The notes under the pieces: generated by a model
Seen by the model: only the letters and a program-made list of their open reading frames with translations
Told to the model about the DNA's origin: nothing
The model's database searches: none
Position numbers and translations under genes: made by a program
Source of the DNA: Muraenolepis orangiensis
Lineage: Eukaryota; Chordata; Actinopteri; Gadiformes; Muraenolepididae
Direction of reading: 5' to 3'
NCBI GenBank assembly: GCA_027704905.1
Contig: CM051005.1
Span: 20,847,831 to 20,911,830 of the forward strand
DNA: 64,000 nucleotides
Shown here: in pieces, positions 1-20,699 of the stretch
How positions within the stretch are numbered: position 1 is the stretch's first letter
How the letters are laid out: each line of letters starts with the position of its first letter

Positions 1-34
1 TTGTTTTGTGGATTGCAGATTTGATTCACATTTT

Positions 35-250
35 CAATTCAAGATTCAAGATTTGTATTTGCCATTTGCAAGTACAATGGAATGCTTCCTCCCCATTCCC
101 TCCCGCAGTATGAAATTGTAGGACACTATAAGAAAACTATACACAATAAAATAAAAAATGAACATAAGAAGAACAATAAAGTGATTGATGGATGATATGT
201 ACTTACAATGTGTTACATTGTGCAAAAAGCATTAAAACCATTTTAATTTA
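35..250 (-). repeat. LINE/SINE 3'-end repeat, AAGATTC-tail family
   Basis: Short interspersed copy whose antisense 3' tail reads as AAGATTC repeats followed by TTGCCATTTGCAAGTACAAT and a CCCATTCCCTCCCGCAGTAT block. The same blocks recur at 12176-12620, 17957-18100, 34040-34150, 54100-54330, 57475-57960, 58340-58632 and 62973-63120, some on the other strand. Recurrence inside the window is the evidence; the family name is not known to me. Confidence 0.6.
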
Positions 251-256
251 CTTTTA

Positions 257-556
257 CCGTCAGGCAGGCGATACCGCAGTATCAAGTGCCGTACAAATAG
301 ACTCAGAGATAGCTTCCACAGTCAGGCCATCAGGCTGCTGAACAAGGGCGTATAGCATATAACAATGTATATTTTATTACATTGATTTATATATATATAT
401 ATATATTGCTCATTTTCTGTGCCGATATATTGCATTTTATAAATTGCATTTTTATTTAGATTTTTTAACTTATTTTATTCTATTCAGTTTTTATTCTATT
501 TTATCTTATTTTATAACTCATAAGAAAGTCAAGTGTAAACTTGACTTGACTTGACT
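257..556 (+). mobile_element. L2-like LINE 3' end with the last 33 ORF2 codons
   Basis: An in-frame stretch ending at TAG 353-355 reads PSGRRYRSIKCRTNRLRDSF and then HSQAIRLLNKGV, the usual C-terminus of L2-clade (Maui-like) reverse transcriptases in fish. It is followed by an AT-rich 3' UTR and a tail of TTGAC repeats at about 515-556. It lies in a lama3 intron, in sense orientation. A second copy of this 3' end is at 58895-59198. The rest of the element is absent, as in a typical 5'-truncated insertion. Confidence 0.75.
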
Positions 557-687
557 TAAAGTTTAACGTTAATTCATGCACTACCACCTAATACAGCCGG
601 TACAGATGGTATGACCTGGTTGTATGACCTTCTTCATAAGTGTCTTATAGAATACATGATTGCTTTTCACCATGCTCCGACCTACAG

Positions 688-1196
688 GTAGTTGCACAGG
701 TGAACAATGGAGCGGGTGAGTTCTTGGTGTCAGTCACGCCCAAGACTGCACTGTGTGACGGCGCATTCCATAAAATATCAGGTAAAGGCAGAGTCAAGAC
801 GCGGTCCACCAAATTGATGTCACAATGAAATTGACTTTTGTGACGATTTAAATACACGTTTACAGACCGCAACCGTATACTAGTCCTGTTTGTGATGAGG
901 AGAGAGATAGCCAGAACTAGATAGATAGTACTGGAAAAGTGTATCAAGGTATATTTATAAATCTGGAGTATTCTTTGGTCTCAGGGGTCATTAGGAGCAA
1001 TGGGCAGCTATTGTATACACAGCTGCCCGGGGAGCAGTGTAGGGGTCTGGTTCCTTGCTCAAAGGCACCTCGGCAGTGCCAGCCCGGTGTTTCGGGGACT
1101 TGAACCAGCAATCTTCTGGATCCCAAGCCAAGTCCCAACAGACTGAGCTATTCTGCCGCCCCTGAGCTATCGTGTGTGTATATATATAAATACAGT

Positions 1197-1246
<50 letters not shown>

Positions 1247-2206
1247 TGTCCAATCCACCAGTGAATTCAGCAGTAGTAGTAGTGCGGCGCGATAGGCTAT
1301 CATGAGTCCTGTCTCATTCCCTACAGTTGTCCCTTTTAACCACGGACCGCTAACACACAGTGGCGCACCCAGAAATTGTTCATTGGACCGGCCAGATGGG
1401 GCCACTGGAAAGTGTTGGAGTAGCACACGATGCACACCAAAACCAAATAGTATCAGGGCAGTGATTGTTTCAGGGTGGCCATGGTCCCCTGCTTAGGCCA
1501 CCCCTTAGGCGCGCCACTTCTAACACAAAAAGGGGTCTTCAAAATACAGTGTCACTCCCAAACTGTTCCAATAAACACAAACTTCTCTCTTCACCAGGAT
1601 GTTTTGACAGCGGATCAGTCCTGCATGTGGCTGATCAGCCAATCCCAGAGCAGCTGTAAATGAGTGCCATGCACACCACATACTGTATACCCTTTGCTTT
1701 GAAACATAACCCTAACCCTGCAATGCAAAGACATTGCTGTTCAAAGACAATTGAACAGCACAAAGACAGATGTGTTGACATTGTGTTTGTTGTCACCTGT
1801 GTCATAGCGTGTGGCGCTACCAATAAGGAAACCATGAAAACAAAAAGTGAATCAAAGTTGTATTTGCTGTCTGTGTGCGTCCTCTCCTAGTGATCAAACG
1901 GAACAATGTGGTGCAACTGCACGTGGACACTGTGGACAACCACAAGGTCGGCTCGCCCTCCTCCTTCTCCACCCTGACCAGAGACCCCCTGTATGTGGGA
2001 GGCGTCCCAGGTAGGCTGGGCGCCCCGACCGTCACTCTCCACAGACAGGACACATGGATGATGTTCACCGGAGGTTTTTTTTATTATCAAGGGCATATTA
2101 CATTTGGGAAATCCAAACCCCCGAACCCCTGGCACGTGCACTCCAGTTGAGCTTACGCAGGGCAAACACATCAAGGACAGACGGACAGACGGACAGACGG
2201 ACAGAT

Positions 2207-2289
<83 letters not shown>

Positions 2290-2645
2290 TTCATTCAGGG
2301 ATTTAGCGATGCACTTTTATCCAAAGCGACTTCCAAGTATACAATCAATATTACAGCAACTACAAATGGGAGTGCTGCATTGCCAAGTGCTCACGATTCA
2401 GTGCTGTTCGAACATTGGCAGCAAACGTTGGATGTGTATAACCGTATTACTTCAACCATAGAAGAAACATATACATTTGTTACTTAGTTAGTTAGAAAGT
2501 TAGTGAGTAAGTTAATTAGGAAGTTTTTTAAGGTATTGCCAGTAGAGGTTGTTGTTAGAGAGTCTTTAAATATATATGAATATATATATATATATATGTT
2601 TATATATGTATTTATGAATATATATAGATATGTTTTTATTCATAA

Positions 2646-2686
<41 letters not shown>

Positions 2687-2694
2687 TATATATT

Positions 2695-2727
<33 letters not shown>

Positions 2728-2936
2728 TTGAGAGACCAAAAGGTATTGATCATGTTTAATCCAAAAGGGCGTGGTTGTGTTCCGCAGAGCTGGCCATGCA
2801 GCAGCAGTGGCTGCCTGTCTCCCGGTCCTTCGTGGGCTGCATCCAGGACATGAGGATAAACGGCAGCCCGGTCCACTTCCAGAGGCTGTCCAAGGCCTTT
2901 GGTGCGGTCAATCTCCGGGAATGTCCGGCGGGCTGA
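688..2936 (+). CDS. lama3: laminin subunit alpha-3, C-terminal end (LG5 domain), partial
   Basis: Last three coding exons: 688-781, 1891-2010 and 2788-2936, each with AG/GT borders and compatible phases; stop TGA 2934-2936. The 120 or so residues form the C-terminal laminin G-like (LG5) module. Visible landmarks are VNNGAGEF, SVTPKTALCDGAFHKIS, NNVVQLHVDT, DPLYVGGVP, FVGCIQDMRINGSP and the terminal RECPAG, which carry the two LG cysteines. SVTPK-LCDG and VVQLDVD are specific to human laminin alpha-3. Laminin alpha-3 is secreted into epithelial basement membrane (laminin-332); LG4-5 bind heparan sulphate and dystroglycan and are often cleaved off. The 5' part lies left of the window. Alternatives are other alpha chains, but the ttc39c-osbpl1a neighbourhood supports alpha-3. 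Confidence 0.9.
948..1165 (-). mobile_element. tRNA-derived SINE (family with copies at 32243, 46382, 51838)
   Basis: Read on the minus strand, it starts with a tRNA-like head: an A-box-like TAGCTCAG near 1150, then a B-box-like GGTTCAAGTCC near 1100. A conserved body follows, with GCACTGCCGAGGTGCC and CCTTGAGCAAGG blocks. The same order of blocks occurs in three other copies in the window. It lies in a lama3 intron. Confidence 0.7.
1199..1240. repeat. (AT)n microsatellite
   Basis: About 21 uninterrupted AT units within a lama3 intron. Confidence 0.95.
2180..2288. repeat. (CAGA)n tetranucleotide microsatellite
   Basis: GACG/GACA units grade into a perfect CAGA run in the last lama3 intron. 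Confidence 0.95.
2574..2727. repeat. AT-rich and (ATA)n low-complexity block
   Basis: TATATA runs with a mirrored TATATTTATGAATATATA motif, followed by nine or so ATA units, about 60 bp before the last lama3 exon. Confidence 0.85.
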
Positions 2937-3086
2937 CCCAGGCCCCTTCCCTTGCTGCTACGCTGTAGCACACGCATCGGGACCACGTCCCCGTTTGCTA
3001 CGACCATGTGCAATCGCAATGTGTATATTATGTACAGTATATTCAGTGTGAGTGCGAAAAAGGATCTGCTTGCCAAGAGTAGGCGA

Positions 3087-3155
<69 letters not shown>

Positions 3156-3161
3156 AGTGTG

Positions 3162-3218
<57 letters not shown>

Positions 3219-4185
3219 GTGTGCGTGTGTGTGCGTGTGTGTGTGTGTGTAAACGAGTGCATTTCTTTATTGATCTGTATCAGGAAATACAACTTCTAAG
3301 CTTTTCCATTCAATCTTTCTGTATTTATTTTCCTTTTTTAAATCATGCATATCAGTATCATTGTAGTGATGCCTCTTTAGACCTATGATGTTCACATCGA
3401 ATTAAGAAATCAGTTTTACTTTCTTTGACTACACTACTATGTTACTGTACACCGCTTTGATTGGAAATGGCTGCACTGCTGTTTGACCTCCAAGCATAAG
3501 CGACCAAGCACTTTAAGTATTCAAATGACAAGAGGATCTTTATCATTGGTTCATGCCTTTGTTCAACTCAACGTTGTGCAGCCAATGGGTTGTCTTGTAG
3601 ATGACGTGATGCGTTATCAAACAATGACAACGTTTATCTATGACAGTAAATGGCCACTGGTCAGACTATATGTTTACTTTTTTTGAAAGGACCTAGACCT
3701 AACTGATCAGCCTTGAAACCAAACAAGATTTTCCTGAATTTATATTCCATGTTTTTTGTTGGGCATTCCGAAGATAAAAAATGGCGATGTTGTTTTGTGG
3801 ATGTAAAATTATTTCAGAATTTGTTTGAAGTTTTGTTTTTCGAAGCTTGGACTATTTAGCCTATGTTATTACAGATATTTACAGAAATCAAAATGCCTTG
3901 ATTTATAAAATTGTTTCGATGAACATTACTCAGCATGTATACCCGCATGCTTTGGGGGTATTTCCCGCTTTCATTGGCAATACAACAATATGATTGAGGT
4001 CTGAAATAGTGTTAAATGTATATTTCATTTAAAAATGAATTACTTGTCTCAATTAAAGTGTCTGCGTCCAAGTGAACATTTTTTTATGATACACTGGAAG
4101 AGAGTAATTGCCATGAATTGATGTTCCACTGAAGGCCTGATCTATTCAGAGTACAATTAAATAAACTAAGTGTGTGAAACTGGCA
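2937..4185 (+). other. lama3: lama3 3' UTR and poly(A) signal
   Basis: No reading frame follows the lama3 stop. The segment carries an interrupted (GT)n array at 3091-3250, then AT-rich sequence. The first strong AATAAA is at 4160-4165, with an earlier ATTAAA near 4053. The extent is inferred from the signal only; no transcript was seen. Confidence 0.5.
3091..3250. repeat. (GT)n array, interrupted
   Basis: About 160 bp of GT units with breaks near 3153-3164 (GTATGAGTGTGTTG) and around 3218-3235. In the sense of lama3 it is (GU)n. Confidence 0.95.
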
Positions 4186-4244
4186 GGCTGTTTTTTATAA
4201 TTGTTTTATCAATTTGCACCAAACAAATATCAAACGTTTATAAA

Positions 4245-4295
4245 ATATGTATATCTATATATATATATATATATATATATAGATATCTATATATA

Positions 4296-4337
<42 letters not shown>

Positions 4338-4542
4338 GTTATATATATGTATATCTATATATATATATATATATATATAGATATCTATATATATCTATAT
4401 ATATATATATATATATATATAGATATACATATATATATATAACGGTATATATATACATATATCTATAAATATATATATCTATATATATTGATAATATATA
4501 AATCTATATATCTATATATTTATATATCTATATAGATATAGC

Positions 4543-4581
<39 letters not shown>

Positions 4582-4680
4582 TATATTTATATACATATCT
4601 ATATATCTATATCTATATACCTATAGATATATAGATATATATAGATATATAAACTGTATATATATATATTACATACTAAC
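4245..4680. repeat. AT-rich palindromic repeat (TATATC/GATATA)
   Basis: About 430 bp made almost only of A and T with sparse C/G. ACCGTT at 4335-4340 and AACGGT at 4441-4446 bound a near-perfect inverted repeat built of TATATC and GATATA units. It separates lama3 from the ttc39c promoter. Confidence 0.9.
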
Positions 4681-4684
4681 TTAA

Positions 4685-4859
4685 CTTTTAACGGTCATCG
4701 ATGGATCATCGACCGCTGATTAGCTGGCCGTCGGGCTGTCTGTCACAAAGCCCCGCCCCGTTATGCCTCTGTCTCTCGCGCCGAGCCGACAGAGCGCTCC
4801 GGAATACGGAAGAGAGAAGAGAGACAACAACAACACACGGGGCAACACAGAGCAACGGA

Positions 4860-4890
<31 letters not shown>

Positions 4891-5096
4891 ATTATTAATA
4901 AAATCATATTCCTGTGGCCAGACATGGACACGATACGACTTAATAGTTCCTAAGCTTTGACTGCTCGGTCAAAGCCCATCATATCACCCCCCCCCCCCTT
5001 ATCCCTTTGCGTGTAGACCATTTTCTTCCCGCTGTAAACTATTCTTCCTTCATGTAAACGTTTTTATTTATAAAAAAAACAATAATAATAATATCG
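4685..5096 (+). promoter_or_regulatory. ttc39c: ttc39c promoter and 5' UTR region
   Basis: The base composition changes sharply from AT repeat to CpG-rich sequence at 4690-4830, with an Sp1-type GC box (CCCCGCCCC) near 4751 and several CGCG/CCGG sites. An (ATT)n run at 4859-4900 and a C run near 4987 follow before the ATG at 5097. No TATA box is clear. The assignment rests on position and composition; the start of transcription is not known. Confidence 0.5.
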
Positions 5097-12768
<7,672 letters not shown>

Positions 12769-13140
12769 TGAACGCCCACCGGTTCGTTTTAAAGATGCAC
12801 TCGAAAACAGGAGAGCAAAGGGAGTCATCCACTTTTGGCACAAACACTGGCACAACTCATGTTGTTTCTTTTTTTAGTTACATTTGTATTATTATAATTT
12901 TTTTATTCTGACACGATGAGCCATCAACTCACTTTTAAGACATGATTGGTCAATATTTAAGTGGTTTTATATAGAACTGTTACACTCGGCACTTGTGGCC
13001 CCTTCGTGGCCCATCGGGTACACGGTACACCGACAGAGTTTTGATGTCTCCTAGTTTACATAAATTATTCCTTACTCTTTATTGCAGGCTGAAACATCCA
13101 GATGGATTTTATTTAATTAGCTTTGATTATCAGGCAAAGC

Positions 13141-13183
<43 letters not shown>

Positions 13184-13530
13184 CAATGACTCACCCTTTG
13201 AACAGGAGAGGAACTAATGACTTTATCTCTAAGAGCTCTTGCGATTGATCCCCTTCAGTGTTATGAATTGTTCCTTTTTTTTTTACAATGACTGGAGTGT
13301 TGCTAATCCAAACCTCCCCACTGCGAGCCAAGGCCGTCTCGTTTACAATGGCCTATATTGATTTGTTTTTATAGGTCCAATATATTGTTGTAAATAGTTA
13401 GCAGTTTGTTTATCTGTGCCAACATGTCCTGGCACTAACAAGTGCCCGTGTTGCAGATTTTGTACATTTAGGCATTTTGCTGTAATGTGTTTTACTTTGT
13501 TTTAAACCAATAAAAAAAGGTCTCGAACGA
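12769..13530 (+). other. ttc39c: ttc39c 3' UTR with poly(A) signal at 13509-13514
   Basis: Non-coding sequence after the stop, containing a short (CA)n run at 13142-13182 and a canonical AATAAA followed by more A. It is the first strong signal after the stop. Confidence 0.65.
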
Positions 13531-14830
13531 AATGATGAACGCTGTATGTTCATCCCTGCAGTATGTTTGGAGCTGTATTATCAACCAATACCAAAAGTCA
13601 TCCCAACATATTGAGATCGCTACTGATGAGACGTTCCCTTCAGAGTCCTTCTGACAGCTCCCTATGGTGATCCTCAATGAAGATGGGAAACCCGCCAAAA
13701 GGTCGTCCAGTAATTGAACTGGCACACACACACACACACACACACATACTCCAGCTTTGGGTACAAAGTGTGTGTGTGTGTGTGTGCCTGTGTGCCTGTG
13801 TGTGTGCCTGCCTGCGCCTGCCTGCCTTTTCATCAGGACATGATACTAATCCTGAGGCTTCACCAGGCTCCTTGAAGCAGCTGCTGAGGAAGTGATATCC
13901 AGCCTGGACCTGAGAAGGAACACGATCTTCTTACCACTGGACGGAAAGAGGAGACCGGCCGGGACTAATCTTCACGCACAATAAATGCTCAAGAGCCATG
14001 GGGGGGTGTCCCGAGATGTGAATAATGAAACGTGTGAAGGACTGAATGTGTTCACGAACTTTTCCTGATCACGGAACTCTGCATGAACGGAATGGAAACT
14101 TTTCCGGCTGATTATACGCCCACTCAGCCGCTGCTCGGGGAGAAAGGGAAAGAAAGAAAGAGTACTGATTATTTTAGAACAATTCGACCGTTAGTCGTAC
14201 AAAGGTACAAATGAGAACCAGTCGGTGCATATTTAGAAGTGTCCAGATGGCCACATTTTACAGGCCGCTACTACCCAAATGGTGGCCATGGTTTTCTCAA
14301 GGATATACGGTATGAAACTTGAGAAACAAAACTTGAAAACAAGTGTGCAGCTCCCTTAACGGTTTATTATCATTACTGTATTTGGGATTTTTTTTCTAAT
14401 ATTTGTGTGACTATTTGGAACTTTGGATGTTTAAAAAGTAATACATATATTACATAAGGCTTAATATTACGATGCCATGACGCAAAACATCAAAATGCTT
14501 TTTTGCTATTTTGCTAATGGTGATTTGAATAATCACACCCACTTGATGCCTCCTGCTATTAAAGTGTGCTTTATAGTTTCCTAGTCCGGTCTCCCTCCCC
14601 CTTTAGCTCCGCAGCCTCTTAATTCTGGTAGCAGGCCATGTGCTCTGCTACCCTTTTCTCAGAGATCCACACTTTAAGAGAGAGAACATGAGATCATGGT
14701 GGTAGCTGAAAGCACAGGCCTAGATGCCATGCAATGCCTCTGTCCATGGTGCTGAAGGTTCATCATAACACACGTGGTTGTGAATGACTTCTGAGCTGAC
14801 CGTGAGCCTAATGTATTTCTTACGGTGGCC
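13531..14830. other. spacer with no recognisable gene
   Basis: Holds only short (CA)/(GT) runs at 13724-13745 and 13769-13804. Nothing resembling an exon was recognised on either strand. Confidence 0.6.
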
Positions 14831-14869
14831 CTGAAGTGCAAATCACAACCACGATAAGAAAACAACTCA

Positions 14870-15105
14870 ATCAGAAAACACACCCACGATTCAAAAACAC
14901 ACACCCACACAAGTCAAAAACACACCCACATATCGTAAACACACCCACTTGTGAAAAACACACCACAAGTCAAAAACACACCCCAAGTCGAAGACACACC
15001 CACAATCCAAAAACACACCCACAAGCCGGAAACACACCCACAAGTCAGAAACATACCCACAAGTCAAAAACACACGAACAAGTCAAAAACACATCCCAAG
15101 TCCAG
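14870..15105. repeat. degenerate ~17-bp minisatellite
   Basis: About 13 imperfect units of AAGTCAAAAACACACCC, with variants such as CAAGCCGGAAACACACCCA. Period and core are clear; the ends are approximate. Confidence 0.85.
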
Positions 15106-15197
15106 GGGCGGACTGGCCAGATTTTTTTTTACCTAGACGGCCCACAGCGTTGCGACCAATGGCCCACAAGGTGGGGTGGGCCTTCACTAGTAGTGGC

Positions 15198-16235
15198 TGG
15201 CCTATAGGCCTATATCACACTTCCTGCTTCCGGAGCCTTAAAAATTGCAGAGCAGTGTACTCTTACTTCCGGTAGTTACCCCAGATACGTGACAAACTGT
15301 GGCCGCCTCCTCTCCTCTCTGTTATTGTAGTGTACCGGGCTGCTCAACGTCTAAACAAAGACAGCCCTACCTCAGTTTACACCATTACCCAAAGACAAAC
15401 TCCTCCGCAAGTCTTGTGTGAGGCTGATAAGGAGGATGAAGATCCCTCGTTTCATGTTCTCAGGAGTAGCGCGTATGTCTGCAGTTTGCACTTTGACAAG
15501 GAGAGCATATACGTCTCGAAAAGTGGGTGGAATAGGCTAATAATGTCGGGTATGTGTATGATTAAAAGCACTGGTCCTGTCCCCCACACACACTCCATCT
15601 CTCATCCGAATAGAGCCACATAATGACGGGTAAGTGTATGATTAAAAGCACTGGTCCCAAGTAGGGCTGGACAATACGGACCAAAACCCGGTATTTTCAG
15701 GCTGCATCGCGATATACGATATATATCGGTATTTTATACAAATTTGGTTTTAACTCAATGCCACAAGTATGTCACAAGCACTTTTATTTTCTCATATTCA
15801 CAAGAATAACAGGCATTCCCTTTTAGAAAATATACAGCTGCACACTACATATTAACACGTAAATGAAAAGGTACATTGAAATAATCAAAATCCATCAAAT
15901 AAATCGCCTATATTAAATACATAGGCATACCTCTGCTCCTACACAAAATCGCCTTCGTTATATGGCGATATATCCAGATAGAGCCACAAGACACAATGTC
16001 GGGGAATTGTATGATTCGGATTTAGACTTCTTCACTGTAGAGTGTTCATTCACTAGTTTAACCACATTGTCTTGACCGACTTTTGGAAGGTTATGCAGCG
16101 ACGTTGTCCAGCGATAACTGTCCTCCATGGTGAATGCCAAGGTGAATGCATTAACCGGAACTTGGGATACACTGCTTCAGCGATTTTTAACGGGTACTTC
16201 CAGCTTTCAAATCTAACGTGATATATGCCTGCCTA
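15198..16235 (+). pseudogene. THAP-domain element, degenerate copy 1
   Basis: A ~1.04-kb unit repeated in direct orientation at 25042-26068. Around 15330-15540 two frames together resemble a THAP (C2CH) zinc-binding domain. One frame has VPGCSTSKQRQPYLSLHHYP; after a frameshift and stop the other has SFHVLRSSAYVCSLHF. THAP domains occur in cellular THAP genes and in P-element and Kolobok transposons, so a transposon origin is likely but unproven. Past the domain the unit has a GGGCTGGACAATACGG block and AT-rich sequence with no frame. The domain is broken and not expected to be translated. Confidence 0.65.
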
Positions 16236-17189
16236 TTAACTTTGTTCCACGTGGGTTTGTCCCGCCCCTTTCCCTTCAGCCGTTGGCTGTCCTCTGTCAA
16301 TCAGACACCGCGTGCGCAGAGAAATGCATGTGACCGCATTGACTGTGGACCTAAGCTAGGCTAGGCTAGGCAAGTTGTTTGTGTGGCAAAATGAAGCTAC
16401 ACAAACACGCTACAAAGAGTAAGGGTGGTGTGAAAACCAAAGGGAGAAGAAAAATAAGTCACTTGAGGCAGATGCCGCAAAATGGTCATTTGTACATTAG
16501 TATGAACGTTTTTCGTTCTTTTGTGAGGAAAATAGACAAATTCCAGCATCTGATTAACCGGCACTGCTAGCATGCTAGTAGTTTCAAATTCCAATGCGAA
16601 GAAGGTTTGTATCTCATCAACAAAATAACTGAATTCAATCTCAAAACTATCTGGTTCAGCATGGTTTTGTCACATAATCCCATTATTATGAACGTTTGTC
16701 ATGCCATATTTCATGAAAAAAAGAAAGCGCTAAATAGCTGAGCTAATAAACAGTGCTTAAAATATATATATATTCACCCCCTAGCAGGCCACATCAAAAA
16801 TATCTGGGAAGTCGTGAACAGACTACCAACTGCTCATTCCACTGCACCACTATATACATATAGTGTTTCAATTCTGGTTTTATATTTGACATTTGAAATG
16901 CCACATTGTCATTTCAAAGATAGTGTTTTTTAGGCAGATTTCAAACGGTAGATTCTGATAATGGATATTAAAGTGCTGATATAAAAGATAACTAAATGTG
17001 GAAAAGCCAACAATTCTTCATACTATGATTCATGTCATGCATGGTGTTTATAATTTCAAATATAACATCTGACTCTGGGTTCAAGTTCTGGGTGCAAGTA
17101 CTGCAATGGCAGTTTCATGGAAACCTTTTACTTTTGGAAACCCAGCAATATCATGTGCATTGTAATGTAAACTATAACTGACCATGTCA

Positions 17190-17275
17190 CAGCCAGCACC
17201 TCTGTGGCGTAGTCGAGAGAGGGCTAGTGACTATCAACCCTGGAGATATGGGTTCAAGTCCCACTGAGGGTTGGT
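17190..17275 (+). repeat. tRNA-like SINE head fragment
   Basis: TGGCGTAGTCGAGAGAGGG resembles an A box and GGGTTCAAGTCCCACTGAGG a B box, about 40 bp apart. No matching acceptor stem is seen, so a SINE remnant is preferred to a tRNA gene. Confidence 0.4.
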
Positions 17276-17452
17276 GAGGTTGGCATTGTAATAATGTTAG
17301 AAAAGTAAATATATCGTGTCAATTAAATGTCAACTGCCGATGTGTCAGCCTGAACCTCTGTAGTGGAGTAAGCAAGGTATTTATTTTGGAAGAGTGAAAA
17401 TTAAATGTCAAATATACCCTCAGATCTGTTGGATCATAATGTGGATCTCCCC

Positions 17453-18316
<864 letters not shown>

Positions 18317-19214
18317 GGAACAATTCACAGGTCAACCCAGAGATGAAAGTGGATGCTTTCAAAAAAATCCGGAAAATAATACACATAGCGAGCGAGCCAA
18401 AGGCGCTCGCCCAGCTAGGGGGGGTCTGAGGGCATGCTCCCCCAGACATAAATAGATAGAGCAATAGAGCAAAAAAAACATTTTTTTTTTCTTTTAAAAA
18501 AAACACATTTTTATGAATTTTCTTTTAACATGACTCAACATTGCAGTGGAAATTGATTTTTTTACAAATAAGACATTAAATACTGCATTCTAGGGTATTT
18601 TGATAACAACCACTTAAAGTTATTCTTCACCTTGCCTTCTACTGTACGTAAATCCGCCGACCTCTACCTGTTTGTACATTCTTATCGCTTCATGGATAAA
18701 CACAATAGATAAAAGCTTCTCAATTGACTAGCTGAATAGACAGGTACACAAAATCATTTCGGGCGCTTTTCAAACACGAATCATAAATCTCGTTCATTTC
18801 CGTAACTTTGTGAGATGTCAAATGGCTGCGCCCATAGACAAAATGTAAACATGCCGTGCCGTGAGAGATCGACAAATATTTCAATGATTATTAACCGGAA
18901 AAGTAAAAAAAAAATAAATATATCAGAATGAAGGAATCCAGAGATTTTTGCGAGTTTTGACAAATATCCGGAATTCCGAATAAATCCAGAAAACTTTCAT
19001 CTATGTCAACCACTAGAGACAAAACACACAAGGTAAGGCTCTGGGAGGAGCAGAGCCTGATGGGAGATGAGGTTGATGTTGGCACAACATATGTACTTAA
19101 AAGACACTACAACTAACTAACAAAGTAGACACGTAATTAAATCTTAATAGACAGTGACATGTAGACAGTGACATGTTACATTATATTTTTGGCAACGTTA
19201 TTCAACACAACCAC

Positions 19215-20105
19215 ACATTCATCATGTTGAGGTTTTTGTAGAGACTTAGAGGCTTAGATGAAAACATTTTTATTGGAACACTCGACCACAACAATTGCCC
19301 CTGCCATGGGCACCTCTTCACAGGCACCGCCGCCTCCTGGTGGAATAGGATCTGGGGGTTCCTGGACAAGCACACCTCTCCAACATCTCCTGCTCTGAAA
19401 CACACAGGGAACAATACTGTTTAATTAATAAGTATACAGAATACACATGTTCTAGGTATTCGCAGGTAGTACTGAGAATTGTGAAGGGTTGAAGTACCCA
19501 GTGCTGTAGGGTTGACTGTAGCAGCCGACGTTATTACACTTGGTACTACGGTAAACACTACACTACTAGGTACGGAACAACCCTACAACACTAGGTTCTA
19601 TGTTTAACACGACTCAAGGTACTACAGTAAACACTACACAACACAAGGTACTACACAACACAAGGTACTACATTATACACTTCTAGGTACTACAATATTA
19701 TATACAAGCTATAACACTACTCAATACTAGGTCCTCTATTGACATATTAACACATGCTTAATCACTACATTTTTATATATAAAATAAGTCGACCTCTGAC
19801 CTTTAGGGGATTAATGAAGTGTCAACTTACCATAAAATCCTTGTTGAGTTCAGGGGGCATCGCCATGGCAGCGTCAGCCATCTGGTCCAGCATGACCCTT
19901 AATTGGTCAGCACAAGAAAATTGATAGAATTGTACCATTATACAATAATATATATATATCATAATATTTATACTAATATAGTAACAACTTAATGTCATAC
20001 TCAGACTCAACCTAGTCACACAGCGCACACAAAGGGGATGAAGGCGATGCGCTGCACCGCCCACGCCCTGATACTGGAGTCCAGCAGCAGCTTGGCAGCC
20101 TCCAT
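19215..20105 (-). pseudogene. EMC3-like gene fragments, copy 2
   Basis: Three minus-strand pieces. At 20105-20016 is a 29-codon frame, MEAAKLLLDSSIRAWAVQRI and then AFIPFVCAV with a stop, like the EMC3 N-terminus. At 19916-19831 is CADQLRVMLDQMADAAMAMP then PELNKDFM, which aligns with the late EMC3 segment ending in EQM-GAAMAMP--NK-F; it ends at a good GTAAGT donor. At 19400-19215 is a block shared with copy 1, with a minus-strand AATAAA near 19280. The middle of EMC3, including its membrane segments, is absent. A decayed partial duplicate is the simplest reading. A short expressed derivative cannot be excluded. Confidence 0.55.
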
Positions 20106-20549
20106 GGTACAGGTCACAGGTCAACCACTAGAGACAAAACACACAAAGCAAGGCTCTGGGAGAAGCAGCGCATAATGAGAGATGACGTGTCGGTTTAAAC
20201 TACAAAAAACACAACAAGTTCACCTTGACTTAAGAGTCAAGAAACGATGTACTTTATATTCCCAGACGGGAAATGTGCCACAACAGAAACTACAGGACAA
20301 TCGTATCATATCAAAATAAATAAATAAATACAACTACAACTACAGTTAACAGAAAGTAGAAGCATAATTCAATCTTAATAGACAGTGACTATTTGACATT
20401 AATATTCTTGTCAACGTTATCCCCGACACGACAAACAACAACCACACATTCATCATCACACAGCGTTGACCTGTACAGTTTAGGCTGATAATATAAGTGA
20501 CCTATTCAATATGAACTCTGACCATGAAAAGGGTTAATGGGCCCAGGTT

Positions 20550-20699
20550 GGTGAAGAAGAGGTACAACATGCTTCATGTTTAAATAACGGTGAAGAAGAG
20601 GTACTACATGCTTCATGTTTAAATAACGCTGAAGAAGAGGTACAACATGCTTCATGTTTAAATAACGCTGAAGAAGAGGTACAACATGCTTTATGTTTT
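20550..20699. repeat. 39-bp minisatellite
   Basis: About four tandem units of 39 bp starting GGTGAAGAAGAGGTACAACA. The period is a multiple of three, so the minus strand shows a chance 13-residue repeat, HEACCTSSSALFK, with no gene context. Confidence 0.9.

Noticed and set aside
16379..16570. Lys/Arg-rich frame starting MKLHKHATKSKGGVKTKG
   Set aside because: 63 codons, no recognised domain, no splice or poly(A) context; looks like chance or transposon debris.
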